NCBI RefSeq assembly: GCF_002335745.1
Contig: NZ_NIST01000001.1
Span: 4,385,410 to 4,449,409 of the forward strand
Direction of reading: 5' to 3'
DNA: 64,000 nt
Source of the DNA: Evansella halocellulosilytica
Lineage (GTDB): Bacteria > Bacillota > Bacilli > Bacillales > Salisediminibacteriaceae
Shown piece after piece: positions 28,067 to 37,666 of this stretch (the stretch's first letter is position 1; every line of letters begins with the position of its first letter). The notes under the pieces were generated by a model, which worked only from the letters and a program-made list of their open reading frames with translations, was not told the origin of the DNA and searched no databases. Position numbers and translations under genes: made by a program.

Positions 28067-28552
28067 ATGCGTCGAAATAGTTTTCTTCCAGGTGTCATTC
28101 TAATTGGAATTGGAATTTACTTTTTGTTGCAACAATTTTCAATTAGCTTTCCATATTCCTCTGTCATTTTCTCTTGGCCGACCATCCTAGTATTAATAGG
28201 TGTTATTACAGCTTATCAAGGATTCTCTAACCGTGATGACAGTAAGATGTTTACAGGAATTACCTTACTTGGTCTCGGGACCTTGTTTCACGGGGTTCAC
28301 ACATTTGGGCAATGGTCTTATCATTGGGGCTATTTTACACTCATCGTCGGAATTGCCTTTTTAATGAAGTATTCCGTAAATAAACGAGAAGGTTTAATCC
28401 CAGCTTTCATACTATTTGCTATCACAGCTTTTGCTTTATTTTCATCTGAAGTCAGCTCATGGATTCGTCAAGTTGCTGGAGGCTTTGAAATGTTTTGGCC
28501 GGTTGTACTAATTGGAGCAGGTATGTACTTGTTATTTTTCAGAAAAAAGTAA
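28067..28552 (+). CDS. Small membrane protein, LiaI/DUF5668-like
   Basis: A 161-aa protein with about six hydrophobic segments in two similar halves, each opening with a pattern like PGVILIGIGIYFLL and MFWPVVLIGAGMYLLF, which is typical of LiaI-like (DUF5668) transmembrane domains often found at the N-terminus of LiaF-type proteins. No soluble domain. The start at 28067 is supported by AAGGAG. Stands alone and is convergent with the next gene across a shared terminator. Function unknown. Confidence 0.8.
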   Translation: MRRNSFLPGVILIGIGIYFLLQQFSISFPYSSVIFSWPTILVLIGVITAYQGFSNRDDSKMFTGITLLGLGTLFHGVHTFGQWSYHWGYFTLIVGIAFLMKYSVNKREGLIPAFILFAITAFALFSSEVSSWIRQVAGGFEMFWPVVLIGAGMYLLFFRKK

Positions 28553-28557
28553 TGACT

Positions 28558-28592
28558 AAAAAGTCGTAAGCTCATAAGCTTATGACTTTTTT
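28558..28592. terminator. Bidirectional terminator between convergent genes
   Basis: A long stem AAAAAGTCGTAAGCT / AGCTTATGACTTTTTT with a short loop; it overlaps the 3' end of the minus-strand PH-domain gene. Confidence 0.8.
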
Positions 28593-29041
28593 GATTTTAG
28601 ATCAACATCGATGTTGGGGTTCCGCTTAAACAATTCTTCTATGAATCTTTCCTCATCTTCAGGAGTAATCTTCACACACCCAAATGCTGCATATTTATAA
28701 TAAACAGAAATCCCTTCAGTCGTCCCCATAATTCGATAGCCAAACCAAGGGTTTGACGTAGAACGAACCTTGGTAATTTGATGATATGGAATTTTACTTC
28801 GGATTGGCCCCGCCTTGGCGACTAATCTAGTTTCATCGAATCGATATTCCATGTCGATAAAAATCCAACTCAGACATAAAGTGATTAGGGTAGAAAATAG
28901 AATAACCAACCATGACATCACCCATTCAGCTGTGCTTACCGGCCTTACAAGTATAGGAGTGATTGCAGGGGACCCTGTTAATATGATAATGAACACAGCC
29001 AAAAGAATCATTTTCAGATCTCTTCTCGTCGAAAACTTCAT
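28580..29041 (-). CDS. Membrane-anchored bacterial PH-domain protein
   Basis: A 153-aa protein with two N-terminal transmembrane helices (about residues 9-30 and 38-60) and a C-terminal domain with the bacterial PH (bPH, DUF1200-like) pattern: YRFDETRLVAKAGPIRSKIP, ITKVRSTSNPWFGYRI and a final ITPEDEERFIEELFKRNPNI. Family assignment is by pattern. Similar proteins are found singly in many bacilli with no known job. Its last codons run into the shared terminator. Confidence 0.75.
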   Translation of the reverse strand: MKFSTRRDLKMILLAVFIIILTGSPAITPILVRPVSTAEWVMSWLVILFSTLITLCLSWIFIDMEYRFDETRLVAKAGPIRSKIPYHQITKVRSTSNPWFGYRIMGTTEGISVYYKYAAFGCVKITPEDEERFIEELFKRNPNIDVDLKSKKS

Positions 29042-29365
29042 TCTTCATCCCCCTTCAAATTACTTCATCTATATTAAAATAGGTATCTTGCATTTCCTTA
29101 GTCCTACTTGGCATACCTTTTTATAAATATTTAGCTTGATTATGACAATACTCTTTATCTAGTACTTTCTCACTTCTTAAAAATTCCATGTTCACGAAAG
29201 ACTGAAATATAGTAAAATATGTAATATATACGAAATTTTATAAAAAAATTCTGCAATTAACCAAAATTATCATCAATTATCAATTTATTTACTCGACCGT
29301 TTTTAAAATGGTCACGAAGGTATCACAGTTCATTTATGAATCAGTAGTTAATCATGGAGGATCTA
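29042..29365. other. Divergent intergenic region
   Basis: Very AT-rich region between the PH-domain gene and the VanZ-like gene, which point away from each other. It should hold both promoters; nothing else is visible. Confidence 0.5.
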
Positions 29366-29947
29366 ATGGGATATCTAATATTTCTCGGACCGCTAGGTAC
29401 GATCATGTTATTTATTTATATTATATTTGATTTCGTAAAACATCAAAATCGATATTTACTCAATCGAACTATATTATACAGTTTTTTATTTTATATCATC
29501 TGGATCGTGCATTATACAATAGGTGGTATTCATATTCCGCCGCTTCATCAAACAGTTGACACATCCGGAAGCATCCAGCTTATTCCATTTTCATTTTTAG
29601 CAGAATGGATCAGCCATTATGAAGTTCGCGGCTCGGATTGGCAATTTTGGAATTCGATCAAATTATCTTTTTATAACTTTATTATGTTTGCTCCATTCGG
29701 GATTTATTTAGCAAGTTTCTTTCAAATTCAGTCAATGAGAAAAGCTTGCCTCATCTTATTCTTCTCGAGTTTAACAATTGAAACGTATCAACTGATTTTC
29801 ACGTTTACAGGACTGACAATAACTCGGACATTTAATGTTGACGACTTACTATTAAATACGCTTGGAGGCATGCTAAGTTTCTACGTCATGTCTTTACTAA
29901 TGAAGAAATATAAAAGAAAGAATAAACAAATAAAATCTGCTTCATAA
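29366..29947 (+). CDS. VanZ-like membrane protein
   Basis: A 193-aa integral membrane protein with the VanZ layout: helices at about 5-25, 38-55, 105-125, 133-150 and 165-185, the motifs NSIKLSFYNFIMFAPFGIYL and ITRTFNVDDLLLNTLGG. VanZ proteins give low-level teicoplanin resistance in enterococci, but most chromosomal members have no known role. ATG at 29366 is chosen because GGAGG precedes it at 5 nt; the ATG at 29354 overlaps that site. Confidence 0.85.
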   Translation: MGYLIFLGPLGTIMLFIYIIFDFVKHQNRYLLNRTILYSFLFYIIWIVHYTIGGIHIPPLHQTVDTSGSIQLIPFSFLAEWISHYEVRGSDWQFWNSIKLSFYNFIMFAPFGIYLASFFQIQSMRKACLILFFSSLTIETYQLIFTFTGLTITRTFNVDDLLLNTLGGMLSFYVMSLLMKKYKRKNKQIKSAS

Positions 29948-29973
29948 GCAATTTCTTATTAATTAAAGTTAAG

Positions 29974-30019
29974 AAAAGAGGGTGTCCCAAAAGCCTAGCT
30001 TTTGGTGACACCCTCTTTG
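29974..30019. terminator. Strong bidirectional terminator after the VanZ gene
   Basis: Long near-perfect inverted repeat AAAGAGGGTGTC-CCAAAAGC / GCTTTTGG-TGACACCCTCTTT followed by TTGTTTT. Confidence 0.85.
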
Positions 30020-30055
30020 TTTTAACTAATTAATTGAAGTAAATGTAATAGGTTC

Positions 30056-30180
30056 GCTCGAATCGCTCTAGGCGGACGCTTTCACTCCAAAGCACAAGTG
30101 CGACATCTACTCATGCAGCACTTCGTTTGCATTCGTAGTGTCTTCTTTGCCGCGGGCAACACTTCAGCCTGATATGAACA
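30056..30180 (+). repeat. MITE-like dispersed repeat, copy B
   Basis: Contains the family core: GGCGGACGCTTTCACTCC, CACAAGTGCGACATCTACTC, GCACTTCGTTTGCATTC and GTGTCTTCTTTGCCGCGGGC. Nearly identical over about 90 bp to copy C at 40148. No terminal repeat of the copy A type is evident, so it is probably a partial copy. Confidence 0.75.
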
Positions 30181-30335
30181 AAACTGTCAAGTAGGGTGCG
30201 GTATTTCTTTAAAAGATTTGTATTTGGGCACCTTTAATAAAGAAAATGAGTTCTCATTTTCTTATTCGATTAACAACGCTAAAAAAGAGCATAGCGTAGG
30301 CTTTATCTGGAGTGCAGGCATGATAGGCTGTTTAG

Positions 30336-30536
30336 CCGGGCCGAAAGTGTGATGTAGAGCCTGTTTTTGGACAAATAAAATATAACCGAGGCTTTGATCG
30401 GTTCCATCTGAGAGGCCTTTCCAAAACTACGCTGGAATGGGGTCTTCTTTGTATTGCCCATAACTTTCTAAAATGGGAAAGACATTCTAAATTCAAAGAA
30501 CAAAAAGAAAAAAAGAGAGAGCAGAAGGCAGGATAA
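30336..30536 (+). pseudogene. IS1182-family transposase, C-terminal remnant
   Basis: The plus-strand frame after a stop at 30333 encodes about 66 residues with the conserved C-terminus of IS1182-type transposases: VEPVFGQIKYNRGFDRF, HLRGLSKTTLEWGLLCIAHN, then a Lys-rich tail and stop at 30534. The catalytic N-terminal three quarters is missing, so this is a dead remnant. It lies between repeat copy B and the amino acid transporter operon. Confidence 0.85.
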
Positions 30537-30597
30537 CAGGCCACCCGTCCCCTAAAACAATAAAAAATTAAACGAAATAGAAAAGAGGCCGTCCACT

Positions 30598-30622
30598 AAA
30601 GGTCGCTATTCAGCGACCTTTT
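30598..30622. terminator. Hairpin at the end of the amino acid transporter operon
   Basis: GGTCGCT (30601-30607) pairs with AGCGACC (30612-30618), flanked by AAA and TTTT. It lies 18 nt after the stop of the ABC ATPase gene and could also belong to the IS remnant. Confidence 0.6.
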
Positions 30623-30639
30623 GAGACAGTATGTTTTAG

Positions 30640-31371
30640 TTATAATACTTTACTTAAAAATTCTTTTGTTCTTTCTTTTTGGGGATGATTAAATAAGTCG
30701 ATAGAAGAACCGTACTCGACGATTTGACCGTCATGCATATATGCTGTGTAATCAGCTACCTCTTTTGCAAACCCCATTTCATGGGTAACGACAATCATCG
30801 TCATCCCTTCTTTCGCTAACGTTTTCATCGTTTCAAGCACTTCGCCGACTAGTTCTGGATCGAGGGCTGAAGTTGGTTCATCAAAAAGCATAATTTCAGG
30901 TTTCATCGCAAGTGCCCTCGCTATCGCTACACGCTGTTTTTGTCCCCCAGACAGTTTCGATGGATAAACATGATATTTTTCATTTAAACCAACTTTATCT
31001 AAAAGCTTTTTGCCTTCTTGTTCTGCTATTTTCCTATCTACTTTTTTTACCATTATCGGGGCCTCGATTACATTTTCTAACACTGTTTTGTGCGGGAACA
31101 AATTAAAATGCTGAAATACCATCCCTACTTTTTCGCGCACTTTATTTAAATTGTCTTTCTTCTCATCAATTTCATTTCCGGCAAAAATAACTTTTCCATC
31201 ATCTTTCATTTCCAAAAAGTTTAAACAGCGCAATAATGTACTTTTACCTGAGCCACTTGCACCAATTAAACAGACTACATCACTTTCATTTACTGTTAAA
31301 TCAACATCTTTGAGTACGTGTAGATCACTAAAAGATTTATTCAGTTTTTCTACGCGAATCATCTCACTCAT
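30640..31371 (-). CDS. Polar amino acid ABC transporter ATPase
   Basis: ATP-hydrolysing subunit, 243 aa. Walker [16 protein letters not shown] near residue 36, Q-loop [16 protein letters not shown] near 86, signature [16 protein letters not shown] near 138 and Walker [15 protein letters not shown] near 160 are all intact. Very close to the ArtM (YqiZ)/GlnQ group that serves arginine, glutamine or cystine uptake; the substrate cannot be told from sequence. Last gene of the operon binding protein - permease - ATPase; 11 nt after the permease. Confidence 0.93.
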   Translation of the reverse strand: MSEMIRVEKLNKSFSDLHVLKDVDLTVNESDVVCLIGASGSGKSTLLRCLNFLEMKDDGKVIFAGNEIDEKKDNLNKVREKVGMVFQHFNLFPHKTVLENVIEAPIMVKKVDRKIAEQEGKKLLDKVGLNEKYHVYPSKLSGGQKQRVAIARALAMKPEIMLFDEPTSALDPELVGEVLETMKTLAKEGMTMIVVTHEMGFAKEVADYTAYMHDGQIVEYGSSIDLFNHPQKERTKEFLSKVL

Positions 31372-31382
31372 CTATAATCCCC

Positions 31383-32072
31383 CTATTTTTCGCTCTTAGC
31401 AAGCCAATCTTCCACTTTATTTACGATTAGTGTAAGAGCCATCACTAATACGAGGTAGTAAATTGCAACAATGATAAACGTCTCCATCGTATTCAACGTT
31501 CCAGCAGCAATATTTTGGGCAGTCCGGAATAATTCTGGCATTGCTACAAAAGCTCCTAATGACGAGTCCTTTAATGCAATAATAAATTGATTTCCTAATG
31601 GCGGAACGGCTCGTCTGCTTGCCTGTGGCATAATAATTCTCCGCATCGTCAAACTATGAGTCATCCCGAGTGAACGCCCCGCTTCCATCTGCCCTTTATC
31701 AATGGATTGGATAGCTCCGCGGAAAATTTCTGCTATATACGCTGAATTATGGATTGCTAAAGCGAGAGATACTGCCCAAAAATCAGAGAGCTGAAGACCT
31801 CCTGACAGACCGAAATATAAAACGAAGATTTGAACGATTAACGGTGTTCCACGAATAATTGTAATATAAATATTAGCTAGCCAATTCAAAGGTTGAAAGG
31901 TTGATAGTTTTAATAACGCAATGAATAATCCAATAATGGTCCCAATAACGACTGCGGCTATTGTTAAACGAAGGGTGATCCAAGCTGCTTCAAAGAAAAA
32001 TGGCCAAGTACGAATGAGCTCACTATAAAAAGTTTGAAAATCAAATACTCCTCCAATAATCAATGCTGTCAC
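31383..32072 (-). CDS. Polar amino acid ABC transporter permease
   Basis: Inner-membrane subunit of about 229 aa with five or so helices and the permease-ATPase coupling (EAA) region at MEAGRSLGMTHSLTMRRIIM near residues 130-150, followed by PPLGNQFIIALKDSSLGA. HisM/GlnP type. The frame opens at GTG 32072, which is part of AGAGGTG; a TTG at 32063, 6 nt further, may be the true start. A long hairpin lies between it and the binding-protein gene. Confidence 0.93.
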   Translation of the reverse strand: MTALIIGGVFDFQTFYSELIRTWPFFFEAAWITLRLTIAAVVIGTIIGLFIALLKLSTFQPLNWLANIYITIIRGTPLIVQIFVLYFGLSGGLQLSDFWAVSLALAIHNSAYIAEIFRGAIQSIDKGQMEAGRSLGMTHSLTMRRIIMPQASRRAVPPLGNQFIIALKDSSLGAFVAMPELFRTAQNIAAGTLNTMETFIIVAIYYLVLVMALTLIVNKVEDWLAKSEK

Positions 32073-32090
32073 CTCTTATTAAAGGATCAA

Positions 32091-32207
32091 AGAGGGCTGA
32101 CTCAAAAATTAATCGTTTGTTCCTCCTACATAAAGTAGCATTTTCACTTAATCGAAAGCGTGCTCCTTCACATATAGAGAGAACGATGTGCTCATGAGTC
32201 AGCCTCT
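32091..32207 (-). promoter_or_regulatory. Intercistronic hairpin between binding protein and permease genes
   Basis: AGAGGCTGACTCA (32207-32195, minus strand) pairs with TGAGTCAGCCCTCT (32104-32091) over a loop of about 90 nt. Such elements after binding-protein genes protect the upstream mRNA or cause partial termination, which gives excess binding protein over membrane subunits. Confidence 0.6.
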
Positions 32208-32229
32208 CCTGTCCTCATATTCATGACTG

Positions 32230-33063
32230 TTATTCTTGCGAAATGTCTTCGTTAAAGTATTTTTCACTGATTTCTAAATATTTTCCGTTATCTTTAATTG
32301 CTTGAAGCGCTTCATTTACTGCCTCAAGTAATGTTTCATTCTCTTTTTTCACGGCTATTCCCATATATTCAGTATCAATAAGGTCACCTGTCATTTCTAG
32401 TTCTAGATCCTGCTCATTAATATTAATTAACCCTACGAGGCGATCCGTCACGACAGCATCGTGCCGTCCTTGTGCAAGTGACTGCAGCGCAACAACATCG
32501 GAATCATAGGTAGATACATCAGACGTATAATCTTGGATCATCTCTTCATAAGTCGTTGCTAGCGCGACAGCTACATTCGTATCTTCATCAACATCATCAA
32601 TTGACGATATATCACTATCAGGACGAACATATAACTGTGCACCTGAGACATAATATGGGTCAGAAAAATCTACAGATTCTTTTCGCTCATCAGTAATCCC
32701 CATACTGCCAATAATCGCATCATATCGATCATCTTGCAGACCTGGAATAATCCCGGAGAAGGAAATTTGATAAGGCTCTCCTTCCACTCCTAGCTCCTCT
32801 GCAATCGCCAAACCAATCTCGACGTCAAATCCTGTCAATTCACCATTTTCATCTACAAAACTGAAAGGACGATATTCACCGGAAAGAGCATAAACAAATT
32901 TTCCATCCTCTAAAAATAAAGATTCCTCTCCAGCATTTCCTTCACCATCACCAGCTGCATCATCTTCATTATCCCCATTATTACTTTCCCCACAAGCAGT
33001 AAGAAGCAATGTTGCTCCTAAAGTGAGTGGAGCAGCTTTTTTCCAAAAATAATTCATATTCAT
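32230..33063 (-). CDS. Polar amino acid ABC transporter substrate-binding lipoprotein
   Basis: Extracellular lipoprotein of 277 aa, SBP_bac_3 family. The signal peptide ends with the lipobox LLTACG (Cys near residue 24); an acidic, Gly/Asn-rich linker follows. The domain has YRPFSFVDENGELTGFDVEIG near 62-82 (shown in part by family), GSMGITDERKESVDFSDPYYV near 118 and DAVVTDRLVGL near 200. The strongly acidic composition fits a salt-tolerant host. Promoter and regulatory sites not identified. Confidence 0.92.
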   Translation of the reverse strand: MNMNYFWKKAAPLTLGATLLLTACGESNNGDNEDDAAGDGEGNAGEESLFLEDGKFVYALSGEYRPFSFVDENGELTGFDVEIGLAIAEELGVEGEPYQISFSGIIPGLQDDRYDAIIGSMGITDERKESVDFSDPYYVSGAQLYVRPDSDISSIDDVDEDTNVAVALATTYEEMIQDYTSDVSTYDSDVVALQSLAQGRHDAVVTDRLVGLININEQDLELEMTGDLIDTEYMGIAVKKENETLLEAVNEALQAIKDNGKYLEISEKYFNEDISQE

Positions 33064-33222
33064 TTTTCCCCCTTTGTTAAGTTAGCTCTTTTCGCAGTAC
33101 AGGAGCTTTTCTGCAATGTAAATAAAGCATTGACAAGCATTTTCTATTATCCGTATTCATCTCATAAACGAGATATTCACAAAGCAGTATAAGTAATAAA
33201 AAACCAGAATATTCCAGGTGCC

Positions 33223-34716
33223 CAATGGTGTTGCACAATTGTTTTTAAATTCAATATATGTAAATTTTTTCAAGTAACTTTTGTCCTTATGAAGAAAAAA
33301 GGGAAACGAGGTAGTGTTTCGACCTTGTTCCCTTTTTTTTACAATTGTCTAAATCATTAAGTTACTTGTGCTTTTTCTTCTTTAATTCTGTTTTATCTAG
33401 AGCTACATCCCCAAAATCTGGCTTCACTTTTGGCTTTGGTATGGGCACTTTTTGTCTCCCCTTAGATGTTCTTTTCTTTTTCCGTTTTAAAGCTCTTTTA
33501 AATGAGCCAACGGTTTTAAAGAGATAAGTTTGAAGGAGTCTAAAGAATTCCCAAGCAGACTTATTAGAGTTTGTTTGAAGTTTGACGATTAAAGATAATC
33601 CATATGCAATTAAAGAGAGAAACATTTGGTTCCAAATACCTTGCGGTTTTGTACTCCAAATTTTGGTTAATCTTAGGTGCTGTTTAATCCACTTGAAAAA
33701 TAACTCTATCATCCACCGTGCACGATATATATCCATGATTTGTTGATCTGTGAGGTCAAATCTATTCGTTAGAATTCTATATACTCTTTGTTTATCATCG
33801 ACGAATTCAATGTAGCGTACTGGTGGTTGAGAAACAGTATACGATACCTTAGCGTCTTGAAGCACAGACGGGTGTGTCGGACCATATTCCTCTAAGATGC
33901 CTAACCGAAGTGACTTCGTCACTCGCACAACAAATGAGACATCTTTTTCCTGCCACGATTGAAGGTTTTCTCTAGAAGGATAACCGCGATCCATCACGTA
34001 AATAGAATTTGATTTTTCTATGATGACACCGGAACTCTCGAAATCGCTTAACTTTGCGGATGACGGAACAATTTTATCTGGATAAACAACATCGGGTGAA
34101 GCAACGACTAGCCGAGTATGCATTTTAACTGCAGATTGGTTCTTTGAAATGTATGCCCAATCGCATAAATTTTGTGGCAACCTTATTTCAGTAGAGTCCA
34201 CAATTCGCAACCAGCCTAAGCCGTTCGGAAGTCCCTTTAGCCCCTGTGTAAGTTTGGCGATTTTTTCCACAACTTTCATAAAGAGCTTTTGTACTAACTC
34301 AGTTGGCAAATCATTAATCCTGCGGCTTATCTGAGAACCGCTGATTTCCTTTATACCGATTTCCTCCCGAAGCTTTGGATAAGCTTCTAGTTTTTCTTCC
34401 ATATGACGATATGAATCCCAATGATCCAATTGAGCGGATACAAGAATTTTTAACAAAGCCTTGGTTGAAAGCTTATAGTTCCTATAATCTAATAAAGGAC
34501 AATCTAACTCTTCCGAAGGAAGAAGAGATAAGCATTGACAAATGAGCATTTCACGTCCTATAATTTTCTTATTCATTAGGAACTCCTTTTGTAGATGACT
34601 TGTTTGTATTAGGGAACAATACAAGGTCAACACATCTACAATAGGAGTTTTTTTATTGAATGTAAATACATATTTTTGAAAAGATGGAATTTATTTAAAT
34701 TCATGCAACGCCATTG
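33223..34716 (-). mobile_element. Complete IS4-family insertion sequence
   Basis: A 1494-bp element with terminal inverted repeats CAATGGTGTTGCA (left) and CAATGGCGTTGCA (right, read inward). It is flanked by a 9-bp direct repeat CCAGGTGCC at 33214-33222 and 34717-34725, the target duplication. Removing the IS and one repeat restores a 41-bp palindrome (20-bp arms ACCAGAATATTCCAGGTGCC around one A). One intact transposase gene and a hairpin terminator (33300-33337) lie inside. Confidence 0.92.
33362..34576 (-). CDS. IS4-family transposase
   Basis: DDE transposase of 404 aa. The catalytic triad is visible as Asp in LRIVDSTEIRLP near residue 130, Asp in IYVMDRGYPSRENL near 200 and Glu in the Y-(2)-R-(3)-E-(6)-K signature YRARWMIELFFKWIKQHL near 290. 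The C-terminus is a Lys/Arg-rich tail. No frameshift or internal stop, so the element may be active. The start at 34576 follows AAGGAG; an upstream frame to 34633 is without signal. Confidence 0.95.
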   Translation of the reverse strand: MNKKIIGREMLICQCLSLLPSEELDCPLLDYRNYKLSTKALLKILVSAQLDHWDSYRHMEEKLEAYPKLREEIGIKEISGSQISRRINDLPTELVQKLFMKVVEKIAKLTQGLKGLPNGLGWLRIVDSTEIRLPQNLCDWAYISKNQSAVKMHTRLVVASPDVVYPDKIVPSSAKLSDFESSGVIIEKSNSIYVMDRGYPSRENLQSWQEKDVSFVVRVTKSLRLGILEEYGPTHPSVLQDAKVSYTVSQPPVRYIEFVDDKQRVYRILTNRFDLTDQQIMDIYRARWMIELFFKWIKQHLRLTKIWSTKPQGIWNQMFLSLIAYGLSLIVKLQTNSNKSAWEFFRLLQTYLFKTVGSFKRALKRKKKRTSKGRQKVPIPKPKVKPDFGDVALDKTELKKKKHK

Positions 34717-34757
34717 CCAGGTGCCAGGCACCTGGAATATTCTGGTCTGCTTTTCTA

Positions 34758-35345
34758 TTATGAGAATAATAATTTTTCCATCTCTTTCCACGCTTTCTCT
34801 TTTCCATGGCCTGTTTCTGAAGAAAAAAGAATGATCGTATCATTTGGATCTAAGTTAAGTTCATCTCTTATAACTTTTTTATGCTTATCCCATTTTCCTT
34901 TTGAAATTTTATCAGCTTTCGTGGCTACAACAATAACGGGAACTTCGTGGTGCTTTAACCAGTCGTACATTAACACATCGTCTTCTGATGGTTTATGCCG
35001 AACATCAATGAGTTGAACGACTCCTTTCAGCTGTTCTCGTTCTTGAAAGTACTGCTCCATCAGACGGCCCCATGCTTCACGTTCTTTTTTGGACACTTTA
35101 GCATAACCATAACCCGGTACATCCACAAAATGGAGCCGGTCATTAATATTGTAGAAATTTAACGTCTGTGTCTTTCCAGGACGTTGAGACGTTCTTGCCA
35201 ATCCTTTTCGATTAAGAACGGTATTAATAAATGATGATTTTCCAACATTGGAACGACCGGAAAGGGCCACTTCAGGAAATGGCCCTTCCGGAAACTGATA
35301 AGCTTTCGCTGCACTAATGACTAACTCTGCTTTCGTTACTTTCAT
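34758..35345 (-). CDS. ysxC: Ribosome-biogenesis GTPase YsxC (EngB)
   Basis: Essential GTPase of 195 aa for assembly of the 50S ribosomal subunit. G1 [12 protein letters not shown] near residue 30, G3 DVPGYG near 75, G4 ATKADK near 145 and G5 [12 protein letters not shown] near 175 are present. It overlaps lonA by 4 nt, as in many bacilli. The palindrome now split by the IS4 element begins 12 nt after its stop and may have been its terminator. Confidence 0.96.
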   Translation of the reverse strand: MKVTKAELVISAAKAYQFPEGPFPEVALSGRSNVGKSSFINTVLNRKGLARTSQRPGKTQTLNFYNINDRLHFVDVPGYGYAKVSKKEREAWGRLMEQYFQEREQLKGVVQLIDVRHKPSEDDVLMYDWLKHHEVPVIVVATKADKISKGKWDKHKKVIRDELNLDPNDTIILFSSETGHGKEKAWKEMEKLLFS

Positions 35346-37666
35346 TTCTTTTTCCCCACTAACGCTCTCTTTAATACTTCATCTAAATGCGAAACAGGAA
35401 TGAAGGTTAAGTCTTTTCGAACACTTTCCGGAATGTCCTCTAAATCTTTTTCATTCTCTTTCGGCATAATAATATGTGTTAATCCAGCACGGTGCGCACT
35501 CATCGCTTTTTCTTTTAAACCACCAATTGGCAGCACTCGTCCGCGTAACGTAATTTCACCTGTCATACCGACTTCTTTTCGTACAGACCGTCCTGTTAAG
35601 GCAGAAATTAATGCTGTAGCCATCGTAATCCCTGCTGAAGGGCCATCTTTCGGAACAGCACCTTCTGGAACATGTATATGAATATCATTTTTTTCATTAA
35701 ATTCTGGATCAATTGACAATTCTTCCGACTTTGAACGAATGTAACTGAACGCAGCTTGTGCAGATTCTTTCATCACATCACCGAGCTTTCCGGTTAATGT
35801 GAGCTTCCCTTTACCTGGCGAAAGTGACACTTCAATTGTTAATGTGTCTCCTCCTCCAGTTGTGTAAGCCAACCCTGTAGCCGCTCCGATTTGGTCTTCT
35901 GCTTCTGCTTTTCCGTAGCGAAATTTCGGTTTACCTAGTAGCGTTTCAATCGTGTTTTCAGTAACAATGACCCGCTTTTTCTCACCCGAAACAATCAGCT
36001 TTGCTGCTTTTCGACAAATCGTTGCCATTTGACGTTCAAGATTACGTACACCAGCTTCTCGAGTATAAAAACGGATTACTTTGCGGATCGCTTCTTCTTT
36101 TACTTGTAACTTCCCTTTTGTTAAGCCATGATCTTTCACTTGTTTTGGAAGTAAATACTCTTTTGCAATTTCAAGCTTCTCAACTTCCGTGTAACCGGCA
36201 ATATGAATGACTTCCATTCTGTCCATTAATGGCGCAGGAATTGCAGCAATGTTATTCGCTGTCGTCACAAACATTGTTTTCGATAAATCGTACGGCTCCT
36301 CAATAAAATGATCACTAAAGCTGTTGTTTTGCTCAGGGTCAAGTACTTCAAGCATGGCAGCTGAAGGATCCCCTCTAAAATCACTAGCCATTTTATCGAT
36401 TTCATCTAATAAAAATACCGGGTTTACAGATCCTGCTTTTTTCATCCCTTGAATAATACGTCCAGGCATTGCACCCACGTAAGTGCGGCGGTGACCACGG
36501 ATTTCAGCTTCGTCCCTGACGCCACCTAGAGACATTCGAACAAAATTTCTCCCTAACGAACGTGAAATGGAACGTGCTAAGGATGTTTTCCCAACCCCTG
36601 GGGGACCCGCTAAGCAGAGAATCGGACCTTTTAGTTCATTCGTCAGTTGCTGAACGGCTAAATATTCTAAAACACGCTCTTTTACTTTTTCTAAACCGTA
36701 ATGATCTTCATCCAAAATTTGTTGAGAGCGGTGAATATCCAGGAGGTCTTCTGTTTCATTTTTCCAAGGAATTTGGACGAGCCATTCTATATAATTCCGA
36801 ATGACGGAGCTTTCAGCAGAACTCGAAGGAATTTTATCATAACGCTTTAATTCTTTATAAGCTTTTTCTTCTATTGCATCGGGCATATCTGCTGCTTCAA
36901 TTTTTTCACGCAGTTCTGCAATTTCACCCTCTTTTCCTTCTTTTTCCCCTAATTCTTTTTGAATAGCTTTCATTTGTTCACGCAAATAATACTCTTTCTG
37001 CGTTTTTTCCATTGATTTTTTCACACGCTGTCCTATTTTCTTCTCTAGCCCAAGGACTTCTTTCTCGTTGCTTAATACACGCAAGATCTTTTGCAGTCGT
37101 TCTTGCAAGTCAAAAGTTTCTAACACATCTTGCTTTTGCGCAACCTTCAATGGCAAATGAGAAGCGATAATATCTGCCAGTCTACCTGGTTCGATAATAT
37201 CAGTGACAGATGCTAACGTCTCTTGAGAAATCTTTTTTGACATTTGAATATACTGTTCGAACTGATCAAGCACATTTCGCATAAGAGCTTGCTCTTCCAC
37301 TGTTGCTTCCTGACGCTCATCAAGCAATTCCACATTCACTTCGAAAAATTTATCTTGATCAATAAATTCGTTTATTTTTCCACGCTGTATTCCTTCCACA
37401 AGAACACGAATCGTTCCGTTCGGTAGCTTCAACATTTGATTGACTTTAGCTAACGTACCGACCTTATACACATCACTTTGATCAGGTTCATCGATTGAAA
37501 TTTCCTTCTGCGTTGCCAAGAAAATCTCATGTTCATCTACCATTGCATGTTCTAATGCTTGAACGGATTTATCCCGTCCTACATCCAAATGAAGTACCAT
37601 TGTCGGATAAACGAGCAAACCTCGTAATGGCAACATCGGGAGTTTTCTTTGAGTATTTTCACTCAT
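35342..37666 (-). CDS. lonA: ATP-dependent protease LonA
   Basis: Cytoplasmic heat-shock protease of 774 aa. An N-terminal substrate-binding domain (about 1-210, [20 protein letters not shown]), a coiled-coil segment, an AAA+ domain with Walker [14 protein letters not shown] near 355 and Walker [11 protein letters not shown] near 420, and the protease domain with the Ser-Lys dyad in [12 protein letters not shown] (Ser near 678) and [14 protein letters not shown] (Lys near 721). Start supported by GGAGGTG. Next to lonB as in B. subtilis. Confidence 0.97.
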   Translation of the reverse strand: MSENTQRKLPMLPLRGLLVYPTMVLHLDVGRDKSVQALEHAMVDEHEIFLATQKEISIDEPDQSDVYKVGTLAKVNQMLKLPNGTIRVLVEGIQRGKINEFIDQDKFFEVNVELLDERQEATVEEQALMRNVLDQFEQYIQMSKKISQETLASVTDIIEPGRLADIIASHLPLKVAQKQDVLETFDLQERLQKILRVLSNEKEVLGLEKKIGQRVKKSMEKTQKEYYLREQMKAIQKELGEKEGKEGEIAELREKIEAADMPDAIEEKAYKELKRYDKIPSSSAESSVIRNYIEWLVQIPWKNETEDLLDIHRSQQILDEDHYGLEKVKERVLEYLAVQQLTNELKGPILCLAGPPGVGKTSLARSISRSLGRNFVRMSLGGVRDEAEIRGHRRTYVGAMPGRIIQGMKKAGSVNPVFLLDEIDKMASDFRGDPSAAMLEVLDPEQNNSFSDHFIEEPYDLSKTMFVTTANNIAAIPAPLMDRMEVIHIAGYTEVEKLEIAKEYLLPKQVKDHGLTKGKLQVKEEAIRKVIRFYTREAGVRNLERQMATICRKAAKLIVSGEKKRVIVTENTIETLLGKPKFRYGKAEAEDQIGAATGLAYTTGGGDTLTIEVSLSPGKGKLTLTGKLGDVMKESAQAAFSYIRSKSEELSIDPEFNEKNDIHIHVPEGAVPKDGPSAGITMATALISALTGRSVRKEVGMTGEITLRGRVLPIGGLKEKAMSAHRAGLTHIIMPKENEKDLEDIPESVRKDLTFIPVSHLDEVLKRALVGKKK

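Noticed and set aside
30332-30544. 70-codon minus-strand ORF near 30.4 kb
   Set aside because: It is the antisense of the IS1182 transposase remnant, which gives a clear family match on the plus strand.
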